Positions 18,396 through 27,203 are shown, counted from the stretch's first letter. The stretch is DNA of 64,000 nt from Paludibacteraceae bacterium (GCA_017471175.1 JAFUVS010000017.1:94206-158205), one strand, 5' to 3'. The notes: generated by a model from the letters alone, not told the origin. Made by a program: numbers and translations.

Positions 18396-19726
18396 CCGAA
18401 ATAACGCTCCAATTCTTTGATGTTATGACTCTTGCACAAGACTATCACTTGGTCACCGGGCAGAATCTGCGTATCGCCGTTAACCAGCAGACCTTCGTTG
18501 GCACGTACCAATCCGCCTATGATAACCTCGTCCGGAAGGCGGATGTCGCGTATCTTATTGCGCGTGATGCGGCTGCCTTCTGTGGCTACAAACTCAATTA
18601 TCTCCGCATCCGCACTTGTCAGATTTCTAACATTCAGCACACTGGCGTTAAGCAACATCTGATAGATGTAACTGGCTGTGATGGTTTTTTTGTTCAGCAC
18701 GGTTCCTATGTCAAGGTGCTCCGCCATGTGTATATAGTCAATGTTCTCCACATCGGCTATGGTCTTGATTACACCGAACCGTTTGGCAGCCAGGCAGGCG
18801 AAGATATTGGCTTCGCTGCTGTCGGTCACTGCCACAAAAGCGTCCATATCCTGTATGCCTTCGTCTATGAGGTCGTCCATAGAAGAACCATCTGCGTGGA
18901 TAATCAAGGCGTTAGAGAGTTTTTCACTCAGTAGGCGGCATTTCTCACGGTCGCTTTCCAATACCTTGACTTGTATATCCGGCGGGATGTTCTGCACCGC
19001 TTTTTGGGTGATACGCGTGCCGCCGTAGAACATCACGCGGCGTATCTCGCGGGTCGGCTTGCCTAACTGCGTGCGCAAGAACTCCATCTCGTCTTTGGTG
19101 CAGATAGCATAGACCATATCGCCGTCCTGAACGGCATCCTGACCGCTTGGGAAAAGAGTTTGGTTATCCCGCTTGATAAGTACGATACGGTAACGACCGT
19201 GATTGTAAAAACCTGAATCAAAACGCTGACCTATCACTTCAGCCCCTTGTCTGACTTTGACTACGCATAGTTCCAAAGCCCCTTCACAAAGACGTATATG
19301 ATAGCGCATCCAGTTCGTTCTCAGCGACTCCTCTATCTCGTTGGCTGCTAATACTTCAGGGTAGATAATATGGTTAAGACCCATATTCTCAAACAGATGC
19401 CTGTTGTCCGGCAGCAGATACTCGTAGTTATCCACACGCGCCAATGTCCGCTTGGCACCTAATTGGTTGGCGATAAGGCAACTGACAATGTTTTTCGATT
19501 CCGACGGTGTAACAGCGATAAAGAGATCCACATCGCGTATGCCGAGATCCCGTATATCGTGTATCGAAGTGGGACTACCCACTTTCGTCATAAGGTCATA
19601 GTTGGCTTCGAGGTCGCCGAGATGTTCGGCGTTCCCGTCCAAAAGACAGATGTCCATATTCTCGCGCGAGAGCAACTTGGCAAGGTGTGTGCCTACTTCT
19701 CCAGCGCCTGCAATAGCGATTCGCAT
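18392..19726 (-). CDS. trkA: TrkA, nucleotide-binding regulator of potassium uptake
   Basis: A 444-residue cytoplasmic protein with two RCK units. The first starts with the Rossmann motif AIAGAGEVGTHLAKLLS (residues 3-19). The second begins near residue 225 (RVMFYGGTRITQKAVQNI), where the glycine motif is degenerate. Each is followed by a TrkA_C-type segment, the last ending in GDQVIVLCKSHNIKELERYF. It gates TrkH in response to NAD(H) or adenine nucleotides. Its start lies 34 bases inside the end of dxs; the Rossmann motif is so close to the start that no shorter version is plausible. Confidence 0.95.
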   Translation of the reverse strand: MRIAIAGAGEVGTHLAKLLSRENMDICLLDGNAEHLGDLEANYDLMTKVGSPTSIHDIRDLGIRDVDLFIAVTPSESKNIVSCLIANQLGAKRTLARVDNYEYLLPDNRHLFENMGLNHIIYPEVLAANEIEESLRTNWMRYHIRLCEGALELCVVKVRQGAEVIGQRFDSGFYNHGRYRIVLIKRDNQTLFPSGQDAVQDGDMVYAICTKDEMEFLRTQLGKPTREIRRVMFYGGTRITQKAVQNIPPDIQVKVLESDREKCRLLSEKLSNALIIHADGSSMDDLIDEGIQDMDAFVAVTDSSEANIFACLAAKRFGVIKTIADVENIDYIHMAEHLDIGTVLNKKTITASYIYQMLLNASVLNVRNLTSADAEIIEFVATEGSRITRNKIRDIRLPDEVIIGGLVRANEGLLVNGDTQILPGDQVIVLCKSHNIKELERYFG

Positions 19727-21588
19727 AATCCTTCTGCGTCTAAATGTAGTAAATGGTAGAGTTCATCGGGGCTGCCGTGCTGCACAAAGCGGTCGTGTAC
19801 ACCGAGGCGAACCACGCGAACAGCATACCCGTGTTCGCTCATATATTCGCTTACGGCACTGCCCAAGCCGCCTTCGGTCATACCGTCCTCCACCGTTACA
19901 ACGGTTGTATAGTGCCGCCCCACATAGTCCAACACATCGGTGTCAATCGGTTTGAGCCACCGCATATCCCATTGGGCAATCGTGTCGGCACCTGTTTTTT
20001 CTTCCGCTTTAAGGACGGCTTCAAGAGCCGTATTACCTATAGCACCGATGGTCAGGACAGCCAGGCGGTTACCTTGCTTGAGTTCTTGCGCTTTGCCGAT
20101 AGGCAGCGGTATCTCAGTCGTAGTATTTTCTTTGGGCACTTTGCCGCGCGGATACCGTATAGCTACCGGTCCGCCCATCTCAACGGCTTGCCGCATCATC
20201 GTTCGCAAGTCCTCGGCAGTGCGGGGAGATGCCACTTGCATATTCGGGATGGAACGCAAGAAAGCAAGGTCTAACAGCCCGTGATGGGTAGCACCGTCAT
20301 GCCCTACTATACCTGCCCTGTCCACGCAGACAATGACGTGCTGCCGCGTCAGTGCTACATCGTGAACCAACTGATCATAAGCCCGTTGCAAGAACGATGA
20401 GTATTCGTTGACCACAGGAATCAGTCCCCCCTTCGCCATTCCGGCGGCAAACGTGACCGCATGTCCTTCGGCGATACCGACATCAAACACCCGCTCCGGC
20501 AATTCGGCTTTCATTATGGACATTGAGCAACCGCTTAACATAGCGGGAGTGATACCCACTATCTTCGGGTTCTCTTTTGCCAAGCGAAGCAGTTCATTGC
20601 CGAACACTTCCTGCCAGAGGGGTTGGCGAATGCCGCTTGCTTTCCTTTCGCCGCTCAAAGGATCAAACTCGCCCGGAGCGTGCCATGTGGTCTGGTCTTG
20701 TTCAGCGGGTTGATAGCCCTTACCTTTAGTGGTAATGATATGTAGCACGCGGGGACCGCGATGATGCTTGATTTCGGTCAGGATGCGTACCAATCCGACT
20801 ACATCGTGACCGTCCGTAGGACCGAAATACCGCAGTTTCAATCCCTGGAAGATGTTGTTAGGCTGATGGGTAAGCCATGTCTTGAAGGCGTTGGCAAAAC
20901 TCTGTACACGGTCTTTCTTTTTTTCGTTGACGAGATGCAGCCGCACGCCCAATCGGTACAGCCACCAACGCCATCGGTTGTAGCGGCTGCTCGTCGTCAA
21001 GTCCACCAAGTATTGGGTAAATCCGCCCCGTATGGGGTCAATTGCCATTTGATTGTCATTGAGAATGATAAGAAGATTATTCTTATCCATCGAGGTGTTG
21101 TTCAGTCCCTCAAACGCCAACCCACCGGTCATCGCCCCGTCACCAATGACGGCTACCACGTTAGGAGGAGTCTTTTGGGCGCGCTGAAGTTCGCCTGCCA
21201 CTTCGATGCCCAGAGCCGCTGAAATGCTGTTGCTGGCATGCCCGGACACGAAAGCGTCATATTCACTTTCTTCGGGGGTAGGGAAGGGTGCCAATCCGTT
21301 CATACGGCGGATAGAGGCGAAGCGGTCGCGCCTGCCTGTCAGTATCTTATGCGCATAGGCTTGGTGTCCTACGTCCCATACCAACTGGTCGGTGGGCGTA
21401 TCGAACACGTAGTGCAGCGCAACCGTCAGTTCAACGGCCCCTAACGACGAAGCCAAGTGACCGGGGTTATGGCTCAAGCACTGTATGATAAAGTCGCGCA
21501 ACTCATCGCATACGAGCGGAAGCTCCTCTCGAGCCAACTGCTTGAGGTCGTGCGGACTGTTTATCTTGTCTAAATATCTGTATTCCAT
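19693..21588 (-). CDS. dxs: 1-deoxy-D-xylulose-5-phosphate synthase
   Basis: A 631-residue thiamine diphosphate enzyme that condenses pyruvate with glyceraldehyde 3-phosphate, the first step of the MEP isoprenoid pathway. The ThDP/Mg2+ motif is VIGDGAMTGGLAFEGLNN near residue 145. HNPGHLASSLGAVELTVALHYVF near residue 39, YQPAEQDQTTWHAPGEFD near 295 and PVVNEYSSFLQRAYDQLVHD near 385 are further family blocks. It is the first gene of the eight-gene operon and has a strong promoter in front. Confidence 0.97.
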   Translation of the reverse strand: MEYRYLDKINSPHDLKQLAREELPLVCDELRDFIIQCLSHNPGHLASSLGAVELTVALHYVFDTPTDQLVWDVGHQAYAHKILTGRRDRFASIRRMNGLAPFPTPEESEYDAFVSGHASNSISAALGIEVAGELQRAQKTPPNVVAVIGDGAMTGGLAFEGLNNTSMDKNNLLIILNDNQMAIDPIRGGFTQYLVDLTTSSRYNRWRWWLYRLGVRLHLVNEKKKDRVQSFANAFKTWLTHQPNNIFQGLKLRYFGPTDGHDVVGLVRILTEIKHHRGPRVLHIITTKGKGYQPAEQDQTTWHAPGEFDPLSGERKASGIRQPLWQEVFGNELLRLAKENPKIVGITPAMLSGCSMSIMKAELPERVFDVGIAEGHAVTFAAGMAKGGLIPVVNEYSSFLQRAYDQLVHDVALTRQHVIVCVDRAGIVGHDGATHHGLLDLAFLRSIPNMQVASPRTAEDLRTMMRQAVEMGGPVAIRYPRGKVPKENTTTEIPLPIGKAQELKQGNRLAVLTIGAIGNTALEAVLKAEEKTGADTIAQWDMRWLKPIDTDVLDYVGRHYTTVVTVEDGMTEGGLGSAVSEYMSEHGYAVRVVRLGVHDRFVQHGSPDELYHLLHLDAEGLCESLLQALEK

Positions 21589-21595
21589 CGGGCGG

Positions 21596-21627
21596 CAAAA
21601 TTAGGGTATATGCTTCATATATGCAAA
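21596..21627 (-). promoter_or_regulatory. promoter of the dxs-trk-MBOAT-coaE-cstA operon
   Basis: On the minus strand TTTG (21627-21624), a 20-bp spacer and TAATTTTG (21603-21596) match the Bacteroidetes consensus exactly. The -7 box ends only 7 bases before the dxs ATG, so this message is also leaderless or nearly so. Confidence 0.8.
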
Positions 21628-21640
21628 CCCTTATTTGTTT

Positions 21641-22585
21641 TTACGCGCAAGAGTGATCGGAGCAGGGCGTATCGGCTGTCTCAAATTCGAGGGTGGAATG
21701 GGTGATACCCATCTCCTGCAGTTCGTTTTTAAGACGGCATTTGACCTCGTGCATATCCTCCAAGCGGTCGATTACCACGTGTGCGGTGAGGGCATTGTCC
21801 GTGGTGGAAAGAGCCCAGATATGGACGTGGTGCAAGTCCTTCACCTTCTCCACCTCGCGCAGATGAGCCACCACGTCATCAGGCTCAATCCCTTCCGGCG
21901 TACCTTCCAAGATAAGACGCAGACTGTCGGACAGCAAGTCCCAAGTACTGATAAGGATAACCGCGGCGATGAAGAGACTGATAATCGGATCGACGATAGT
22001 CCAACCGGTAAAGATGATAATAACGCCTGCCACAACCACGCCTAACGAGACCAGTGTGTCTGCCACCATGTGCAGGAAAGCTCCGCGCATATTCAGGTCG
22101 CCTTTCTGCCCTTTCATCAATAGCAGTGCCGTTGCAGCATTGATAACGATTCCAATCGCTGCCGTCCACGAAATGGCGACACCGTTTGCCTCGGCTGAAG
22201 GGTTGCGGAACTTATGAATACTCTCCACGATAATAGCACCGACTGCCACCAACAGAATAACCGCATTGATAAGCGAAATGAGGACGGTGGATTTCTTGTA
22301 ACCGTAGGTGTAATGCGGCTTGGCATGCACACGGGCTAACGAGAAACCTACTAATACGAGCAGCAGGCTGAACACATCGCTCAAGTTGTGTCCCGCATCT
22401 GAGAGGAGGGAAAGAGAGTCTTCTCTCCAACCCACTATACCCTCAATAGCCACGAAAAGCAAGTTGAGTACCACAGAAAAAAGCACTATCTTTCGGTTGC
22501 TTTCATTCGTGGCGTGATGGTGATGATGATGGTGATGGTGTTCGTGCTCATCGTGATGATGTTCGTGCAAATGATTATGTGTCAT
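21641..22585 (-). CDS. cation diffusion facilitator (CzcD-like) metal efflux protein
   Basis: A 314-residue protein. The first 25 residues hold about 14 histidines (HNHLHEHHHDEHEHHHHHHHHH), a probable metal-binding tail. The six-helix CDF domain follows, with metal-site motifs LLSDAGHNLSDVFSL (HxxxD type, near residue 63) and HMVADTLVSLGVVV (near residue 165), then a cytoplasmic domain containing VHIWALSTTDNALTAHVV. CDF proteins export Zn2+ and related ions in exchange for protons. The gene lies 32 bases downstream of pdxB and may be its last co-transcribed partner. Confidence 0.92.
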   Translation of the reverse strand: MTHNHLHEHHHDEHEHHHHHHHHHATNESNRKIVLFSVVLNLLFVAIEGIVGWREDSLSLLSDAGHNLSDVFSLLLVLVGFSLARVHAKPHYTYGYKKSTVLISLINAVILLVAVGAIIVESIHKFRNPSAEANGVAISWTAAIGIVINAATALLLMKGQKGDLNMRGAFLHMVADTLVSLGVVVAGVIIIFTGWTIVDPIISLFIAAVILISTWDLLSDSLRLILEGTPEGIEPDDVVAHLREVEKVKDLHHVHIWALSTTDNALTAHVVIDRLEDMHEVKCRLKNELQEMGITHSTLEFETADTPCSDHSCA

Positions 22586-22617
22586 AATAGAATGATTTTT
22601 AGTTAATTGAAAGAAGT

Positions 22618-23577
22618 TTAGCGCAGTGAATAGTTTTTCCGGAGCATTTCAAAACCGGCAGGATTGGATTTGAGTTGGTCGCTTACGCGTTGCAGCCAGC
22701 CTTCCCCGCTGTCGCCCTGTGGCAGTCCAAGAGGCGGAATAGACGGCGAAGCGGTTATACCTGCCCACTGATAGACCGCTTGCGCACACATCCTTGAGGC
22801 GTTCCATTTACCCCGTGCCGAATAGCCGGCTATGTGGTAAGAGGCTAATAACGTGTTGGATGAAAGCAGCAATTCGGTTGAAATCTTCGGTTCACCCTCC
22901 CAGCAGTCTATGACGCACGGATGAAGGCTTCGCACAAGAGCCGCCTCATCCACTACCCCTCCGCGTGCCGCATTGATAATGAGTGCCTCCGGCTTGCAGC
23001 GCGACAGAAAGTCTGCATCGCATAGATGGTAGGTAGGATACTCGCTTTCACCCTGTCGCGTCAATGGCGTATGGAATGTAATGACATCGCATTGCGCTAC
23101 CTCCTCAAGTGCCGAATGAACAAAGCCGGCATCGCGACGCAATGGGTCATGGCAGACCACTTGCAGCCCGTTGCGCTCAGCCATCGCTGCCACCAACTTG
23201 CCAACGTGTCCCACCCCTACGATACCAACCGTACGGAACTTCGCCTGCATAGCATCCCCGCACCAACGGAGTGCTTCCTCCACATAGTCGCACACCGCTT
23301 GCGCATTGCATCCCGGACAGGCTGTCCACCCGATGCCGTGCGACCGGCAGTAATCGGTGTCGATATGGTCATATCCGATAGTGGCAGTAGCAATGAAGCG
23401 CACACGCGAACCCTCCAACAACGCAGCATCGCATCGCGTGCGGGTGCGAACAATAAGCACATCTGCATCACGAACCGCTGCGGCTGTTATCGCTTCGGGA
23501 GCAAGACGAACCACCTCCGCAAAGGCATCGAATACGCCTTCTAAAAAGGGAATATAGCGGTCAATGACGATTTTCAC
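22618..23577 (-). CDS. pdxB: 4-phosphoerythronate dehydrogenase
   Basis: A 319-residue NAD-dependent 2-hydroxyacid dehydrogenase, second step of DXP-dependent vitamin B6 synthesis. PdxB features are the start KIVIDRYIPFLEG, TATIGYDHID near residue 87, TACPGCNAQAVCDYVEEAL near 105, the nucleotide motif GIVGVGHVG near 145, and the catalytic Arg (AARGGVVDE), Glu (DCWEGEPKI) and His (SYHIAGYSARGK). It lacks most of the C-terminal dimerisation domain of E. coli PdxB (about 380 residues). It overlaps panC by 4 bases. Confidence 0.9.
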   Translation of the reverse strand: MKIVIDRYIPFLEGVFDAFAEVVRLAPEAITAAAVRDADVLIVRTRTRCDAALLEGSRVRFIATATIGYDHIDTDYCRSHGIGWTACPGCNAQAVCDYVEEALRWCGDAMQAKFRTVGIVGVGHVGKLVAAMAERNGLQVVCHDPLRRDAGFVHSALEEVAQCDVITFHTPLTRQGESEYPTYHLCDADFLSRCKPEALIINAARGGVVDEAALVRSLHPCVIDCWEGEPKISTELLLSSNTLLASYHIAGYSARGKWNASRMCAQAVYQWAGITASPSIPPLGLPQGDSGEGWLQRVSDQLKSNPAGFEMLRKNYSLR

Positions 23578-24434
23578 GCTTCGTACTGGATATTGTCAAT
23601 CAGACGCACCTTGCCGCAATAGACGGTAACGCATCCGATAGCGTTATGGAACGTGTCGGTGGGCTGCAATGTTGTCTTATCTACTATCTCATAGTACTCC
23701 ACCTCTAATCCTTCTACCGCATTGATAGTATCCGCAACCCGTTTCTCCACTTCTTTGACGCTCTGTGTTTTAGCCCATTCTCGGCTTTCAAACAAGGTCC
23801 TTGAAATAGCAAGTGCCGTTTGCTTCTCATCATCCGTCAGTCGCTCGTTGCGGCTGGACAGAGCCAAACCTGATTCCTCACGCACAATAGGACACCCCAC
23901 TATCTGCAACGTGCCGAACGTGCCTGCCAACGCACTGCGCTCCACCATAAAACGGATAATAGCCAACTGCTGAAAATCTTTTTCTCCGAAATAAGCGCGG
24001 TCGGGCTGCACAAGGTAGAACAAGCGGCTGACCACTTGTACCACGCCGTTGAAGTGACCCGGACGCATCTTGCCTTCCATCACTTTGTCCAATCCGCCGA
24101 AATCGAAGTGGAATGTCTCGTTCATCTCCTCGGCGGTGTACATCTCTTCGGGAGTAGGAGCAAACACATACTGCGCCCCTATCGTATTCAGCAGCTCAGC
24201 ATCGCGCTGCAAATCACGCGGATAGAGCGCAAGGTCTTCCTTGTTGTTGAACTGTGTGGGATTGACGAATACGGACACGAAGCACACATCGTTCTCGCTC
24301 ACTGCGCGGCGCACCAACGACGCATGCCCCGCATGCAATGCCCCCATTGTCGGTACTAATCCGATTGTCTTACCCTGACTTTTGCACGCCTCAACTTGGC
24401 ACTGCAACTCCTTTTTGGTTGTTATAATCTGCAT
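23574..24434 (-). CDS. panC: pantothenate synthetase
   Basis: A 286-residue ATP-dependent ligase that joins pantoate and beta-alanine. The nucleotidyltransferase motif is PTMGALHAGHASLVRRA (residues 28-44). FVNPTQFNNKEDLALYPR, the loop GHFNGVVQVVSRLFYLVQPDRAYFGEKDFQQL and REESGLALSSRNERL are conserved family segments. It is the first gene of a panC-pdxB-CDF run; no convincing promoter is seen close to its start. Confidence 0.96.
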   Translation of the reverse strand: MQIITTKKELQCQVEACKSQGKTIGLVPTMGALHAGHASLVRRAVSENDVCFVSVFVNPTQFNNKEDLALYPRDLQRDAELLNTIGAQYVFAPTPEEMYTAEEMNETFHFDFGGLDKVMEGKMRPGHFNGVVQVVSRLFYLVQPDRAYFGEKDFQQLAIIRFMVERSALAGTFGTLQIVGCPIVREESGLALSSRNERLTDDEKQTALAISRTLFESREWAKTQSVKEVEKRVADTINAVEGLEVEYYEIVDKTTLQPTDTFHNAIGCVTVYCGKVRLIDNIQYEA

Positions 24435-24680
24435 AATAAATATGTTTATAGGTTGATTGGTTGATAAGTTATTGAGTTCTTAGGTTGATTGGTTGAAGAG
24501 TTCTTATAAGTACTTCCCGCCGTGTAGAACGTAATAAACACGATACATATACGATAGATATACGTTAGATAAACGAAATATAAACGTTAGTTAATGCCGT
24601 CTATACAATCAAAATCATTTACCTATTTCGTGTATCCTCTACCGGCTTCCCCATACCAAATCCCCTCCACTATACCTTGC
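24435..24680. other. gene-free stretch upstream of panC
   Basis: No gene is visible. GGTTGATTGGTTGA occurs twice (24451-24464 and 24483-24496), followed by a degenerate 11-bp-period array (24527-24592). The rest shows no recognisable element. Confidence 0.6.
24527..24592. repeat. degenerate array with 11-bp period, six units
   Basis: Successive 11-mers are GAACGTAATAA, ACACGATACAT, ATACGATAGAT, ATACGTTAGAT, AAACGAAATAT and AAACGTTAGTT. ACG at positions 3-5 is present in all six. The array lies between the rpsU terminator and the panC start. Confidence 0.65.
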
Positions 24681-24710
24681 AAAAAAAGCGCACAAAAGTA
24701 CGCTTTTTTC
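24681..24710 (-). terminator. terminator after rpsU
   Basis: AAAAAAGCG (24682-24690) pairs with CGCTTTTTT (24701-24709) around a 10-nt loop. Read on the minus strand it ends in a run of T, 31 bases after the rpsU stop. It is symmetric and could also stop plus-strand transcription. Confidence 0.8.
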
Positions 24711-24740
24711 TCGTCTTAATCGAACAGATTGCGAAAATGA

Positions 24741-24935
24741 TTACATATCATCGTGAGCATGCATCTGCTGAACGTAGATTGCATGTTGCATCTTCGCGCG
24801 TTTGATCTCGCTGGGTTTGTCAAATTGCTGACGGCGGCGGAGCTCTTTTATCACGCCGGTCTTATCGAACTTACGTTTGAATTTCTTAATCGCACGCTCG
24901 ATGTTCTCTCCTTCTTTTACGGGAACTACGATCAT
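24741..24935 (-). CDS. rpsU: ribosomal protein bS21
   Basis: A 64-residue basic protein of the small ribosomal subunit platform, recognised by MIVVPVKEGENIERAIKKFKRKFDKTGVIKELRRRQQF. I start at the ATG at 24935, not at 24944, because a 12-nt Shine-Dalgarno match sits at ideal distance from it. In Bacteroidota bS21 helps hide the 16S anti-Shine-Dalgarno tail, so a strong site on its own message fits autoregulation (established for Flavobacterium, inferred here). The gene has its own promoter and terminator. Confidence 0.95.
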   Translation of the reverse strand: MIVVPVKEGENIERAIKKFKRKFDKTGVIKELRRRQQFDKPSEIKRAKMQHAIYVQQMHAHDDM

Positions 24936-24941
24936 TTTATG

Positions 24942-24953
24942 CACCTCCTTTCT
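24942..24953 (-). promoter_or_regulatory. unusually strong Shine-Dalgarno sequence of rpsU
   Basis: On the minus strand AGAAAGGAGGTG is complementary over 12 nt to the usual 16S rRNA 3' end and lies six bases before the rpsU ATG. Nearly all other genes in the window lack such a site. Confidence 0.9.
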
Positions 24954-25065
24954 TTGTGGTACACGCTGCTAACTGTTTTTAATATCGGTATGCTCTAATC
25001 TGCATACTGAACAGCGCGAACCGATAGCGGATGTTTAAGTCTTCCGCCTGACCTTTTTCGGGGCG

Positions 25066-25096
25066 CAAAAGTACAGCACATTTTCCATCTCCACAA
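25066..25096 (-). promoter_or_regulatory. promoter of rpsU
   Basis: On the minus strand TTG (25096-25094), a 20-bp spacer and TACTTTTG (25073-25066). Transcription should start near 25060, leaving a leader of about 125 nt in front of rpsU, long enough for regulation. Confidence 0.65.
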
Positions 25097-25186
25097 TACA
25101 AACGCACACTTTTTTCACCCCTATATAGCGAAATTCACCCCATATTTCCCTAAAAAGTCCCTAAAATGGTGCACCTATCCATTCCT

Positions 25187-25218
25187 TTTGCCCGATTGGG
25201 AGCGGAAAAATACTTTTG
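25187..25218 (+). promoter_or_regulatory. promoter of the acyl-CoA ligase gene
   Basis: TTTG (25187-25190), a 20-bp spacer and TACTTTTG (25211-25218), a full consensus match. The start codon lies 83 bases downstream. Confidence 0.8.
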
Positions 25219-25301
25219 CGCCGTTTTTTTGAGAAAAATGAAATATATACTCCGAACAGAAGAAACGAATACAAAAAAATAACTAACTAAAAGCACAGAA
25301 G

Positions 25302-26927
25302 ATGAAACATTACATGTCCTATATCCAGGATGTTATTCGCTCTAACTGGGATGGCGATGCCGTAACCGATTATCAAGGAACGATTAGTTACACCTACGGT
25401 CAGTTGGCACAGAAAGTGGCTTGGCTGAACCTGCTCTTTGAACAATTAGGATTGCGCGCGGGCGATAAGATTGCCATCTGCGGCCGCAACAGTTCCAACT
25501 GGGGAGTGGCTTATTTGGCTATCGCCGCCTACCGAGGCGTGGCTGTCAGCATCCTGCCCGAGTTCACCAGCGAGAGTATTCACGAATTGGTTACGCACTC
25601 CGACGCACGCCTGCTCTTCATCGGCCCGTGGGTGAAAGGACGCATCGACTTAGACAAAATGCCGCAGGTCGAGACCTTTATCTCCTTAGAAGATTTCCAT
25701 ATCGTCCGCAGCCAGAAAAAGATTCAAGTAGAAGACATTGACCGCCTGATGCAGCAACGTCACCCCCAAGGCTACCGCGCTACCGACGTTCATTTCCCCA
25801 TCGACAATATGGACGACGTGGCGCTCATTAACTATACCTCCGGCTCAACGGGTTCGCCCAAAGGCGTTATGGTAACCCATAAGAACTTGTCAGCCAACGT
25901 AGTCTTTGGTCAGACCGAGATACCGAACGACCCCTCAAAACGTATCGTCTCCATGTTGCCCTTGGCGCACATGTTCGGACTGATGTTTGAGTTCCTCTAT
26001 CAGTTAGCTGGCGGCACGCACGTCTTCTTCATCACCAAGAGCATCACCCCCGCACTCTTGATGAAGGCTTTCTCCGATGTCAAGCCGTATATGATTCTGA
26101 CCGTGCCTTTGGTAATCGAAAAAATCTTCAAGAAAAGTATCTTCCCCGTTCTGCGCAAGCCTTTGGTACAAGTCTTGTGGAACACACCCATCATCAACAA
26201 ACCTATTCGCCGGAAAGTCTATAACCAACTGATGAACGCCTTTGGCGGCAAGTTGGAAATCCTCATTATCGGCGGCGCAGCTCTCAATAAAGACGTAGAG
26301 CATTGTCTTCGCCAAATCGGTTTCCCCTACACCTGCGGCTACGGTATGACGGAGTGCGCACCACTACTCTGCTACGCCCACTGGAAAACCTACAAAGAAG
26401 GCTCCTGCGGTAGAGTAATCACCCGTATGGAACTGATTATCAATAGCGATAACCCGCATAAAACAGAAGGCGAAGTACTCGTGCGCGGCGACGGCGTGAT
26501 GCGAGGTTACTACAAGAACCTCCAAGCCACCGATAATATCTTCACCGACGACGGCTGGATGCGTACCGGAGATATAGGTATAGTGGACAGCCAGGGCAAT
26601 GTCTTCCTGCGCGGCAGAAGCAAGAATATGATTCTCGGCGCCAGCGGACAGAACATCTACCCCGAAGAGATAGAGGACAAACTCAATTCGTTAGACGGTG
26701 TGGGCGAGTCAGTAGTCGTGGACAGAAACGGCAAATTGGTTGCACTCGTTTATCCCGAAGACTATGCGGAGGAACGTCTGCCGCAGATTGAGCAACAGAT
26801 GAAGCAAGTCTTGACCCGACTGAACGAGATGATGCCCGCCTACTCGAAAGTAAGCGACATCGAAATAGTGAAGCAGGAGTTTGAAAAAACGCCCAAAAAG
26901 AGCATCAAAAGATACTTATATAAGTAA
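25302..26927 (+). CDS. AMP-forming acyl-CoA synthetase (long-chain fatty acid--CoA ligase type)
   Basis: A 541-residue ANL-superfamily enzyme that activates a carboxylic acid with ATP and transfers it to CoA or another thiol. The phosphate loop is INYTSGSTGSPKGVMVTHKNL near residue 178; further motifs are CGYGMTECAPLL near 345, DDGWMRTGDIGIVDSQGNVFLRGRSKNMIL near 425 and the C-terminal catalytic lysine region EKTPKKSIKRYLYK. Internal hydrophobic segments suggest membrane association. Relatives are annotated as long-chain fatty acid ligases, but chain-length preference is not readable from sequence. It is transcribed alone from a strong promoter. Confidence 0.88.
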   Translation: MKHYMSYIQDVIRSNWDGDAVTDYQGTISYTYGQLAQKVAWLNLLFEQLGLRAGDKIAICGRNSSNWGVAYLAIAAYRGVAVSILPEFTSESIHELVTHSDARLLFIGPWVKGRIDLDKMPQVETFISLEDFHIVRSQKKIQVEDIDRLMQQRHPQGYRATDVHFPIDNMDDVALINYTSGSTGSPKGVMVTHKNLSANVVFGQTEIPNDPSKRIVSMLPLAHMFGLMFEFLYQLAGGTHVFFITKSITPALLMKAFSDVKPYMILTVPLVIEKIFKKSIFPVLRKPLVQVLWNTPIINKPIRRKVYNQLMNAFGGKLEILIIGGAALNKDVEHCLRQIGFPYTCGYGMTECAPLLCYAHWKTYKEGSCGRVITRMELIINSDNPHKTEGEVLVRGDGVMRGYYKNLQATDNIFTDDGWMRTGDIGIVDSQGNVFLRGRSKNMILGASGQNIYPEEIEDKLNSLDGVGESVVVDRNGKLVALVYPEDYAEERLPQIEQQMKQVLTRLNEMMPAYSKVSDIEIVKQEFEKTPKKSIKRYLYK

Positions 26928-26964
26928 TCCGTCCGCGCATAATTTCCTATCGCTCTATTATGCT

Positions 26965-27004
26965 CGGTTACATACGTACAGCAGTAGTTGCACGTATGTA
27001 ACCG
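26965..27004. repeat. 13-bp inverted repeat after the acyl-CoA ligase gene
   Basis: CGGTTACATACGT (26965-26977) and ACGTATGTAACCG (26992-27004) are exact inverted copies separated by 14 bases, 38 bases after the stop codon. No T-run follows on either strand, so it may be a weak terminator, an RNA-stabilising hairpin or a protein-binding site. Confidence 0.55.
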
Positions 27005-27056
27005 CCCGCATAAACCACACCCACAACAGAAAGATTGCAAAAAAATACAGAAAAAT

Positions 27057-27087
27057 TTTGCACAACGAAAAAAAGGCTGTACTTTTG
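27057..27087 (+). promoter_or_regulatory. promoter of tRNA-Cys
   Basis: TTTG (27057-27060), a 19-bp spacer and TACTTTTG (27080-27087), followed by TCGCCGC. The tRNA begins about 45 bases downstream. Confidence 0.75.
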
Positions 27088-27132
27088 TCGCCGCTTTTGA
27101 TAGGAAGAGTGCTTTTACGTCATTAAGCATAG

Positions 27133-27203
27133 GGTACCTTGCCCGAGTGGTTAGGGACCGGTCTGCAAAACCGGGGACAGCGGTTCGAATCTGCTAGGTA
27201 CCT
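27133..27203 (+). tRNA. tRNA-Cys (anticodon GCA)
   Basis: A full cloverleaf can be drawn. The acceptor stem is GGTACCT with AGGTACC, and the anticodon stem-loop CCGGTCTGCAAAACCGG shows GCA. The T arm is AGCGG-TTCGAAT-CTGCT and the discriminator base is T, as expected for cysteine. The 3' CCA is not encoded. It has its own promoter and a terminator hairpin directly after. Confidence 0.95.

Noticed and set aside
24693-24700. TACTTTTG on the minus strand as a promoter of panC
   Set aside because: It lies in the loop and stem of the rpsU terminator, has no TTG box at about 20 bp and is 260 bases from panC.
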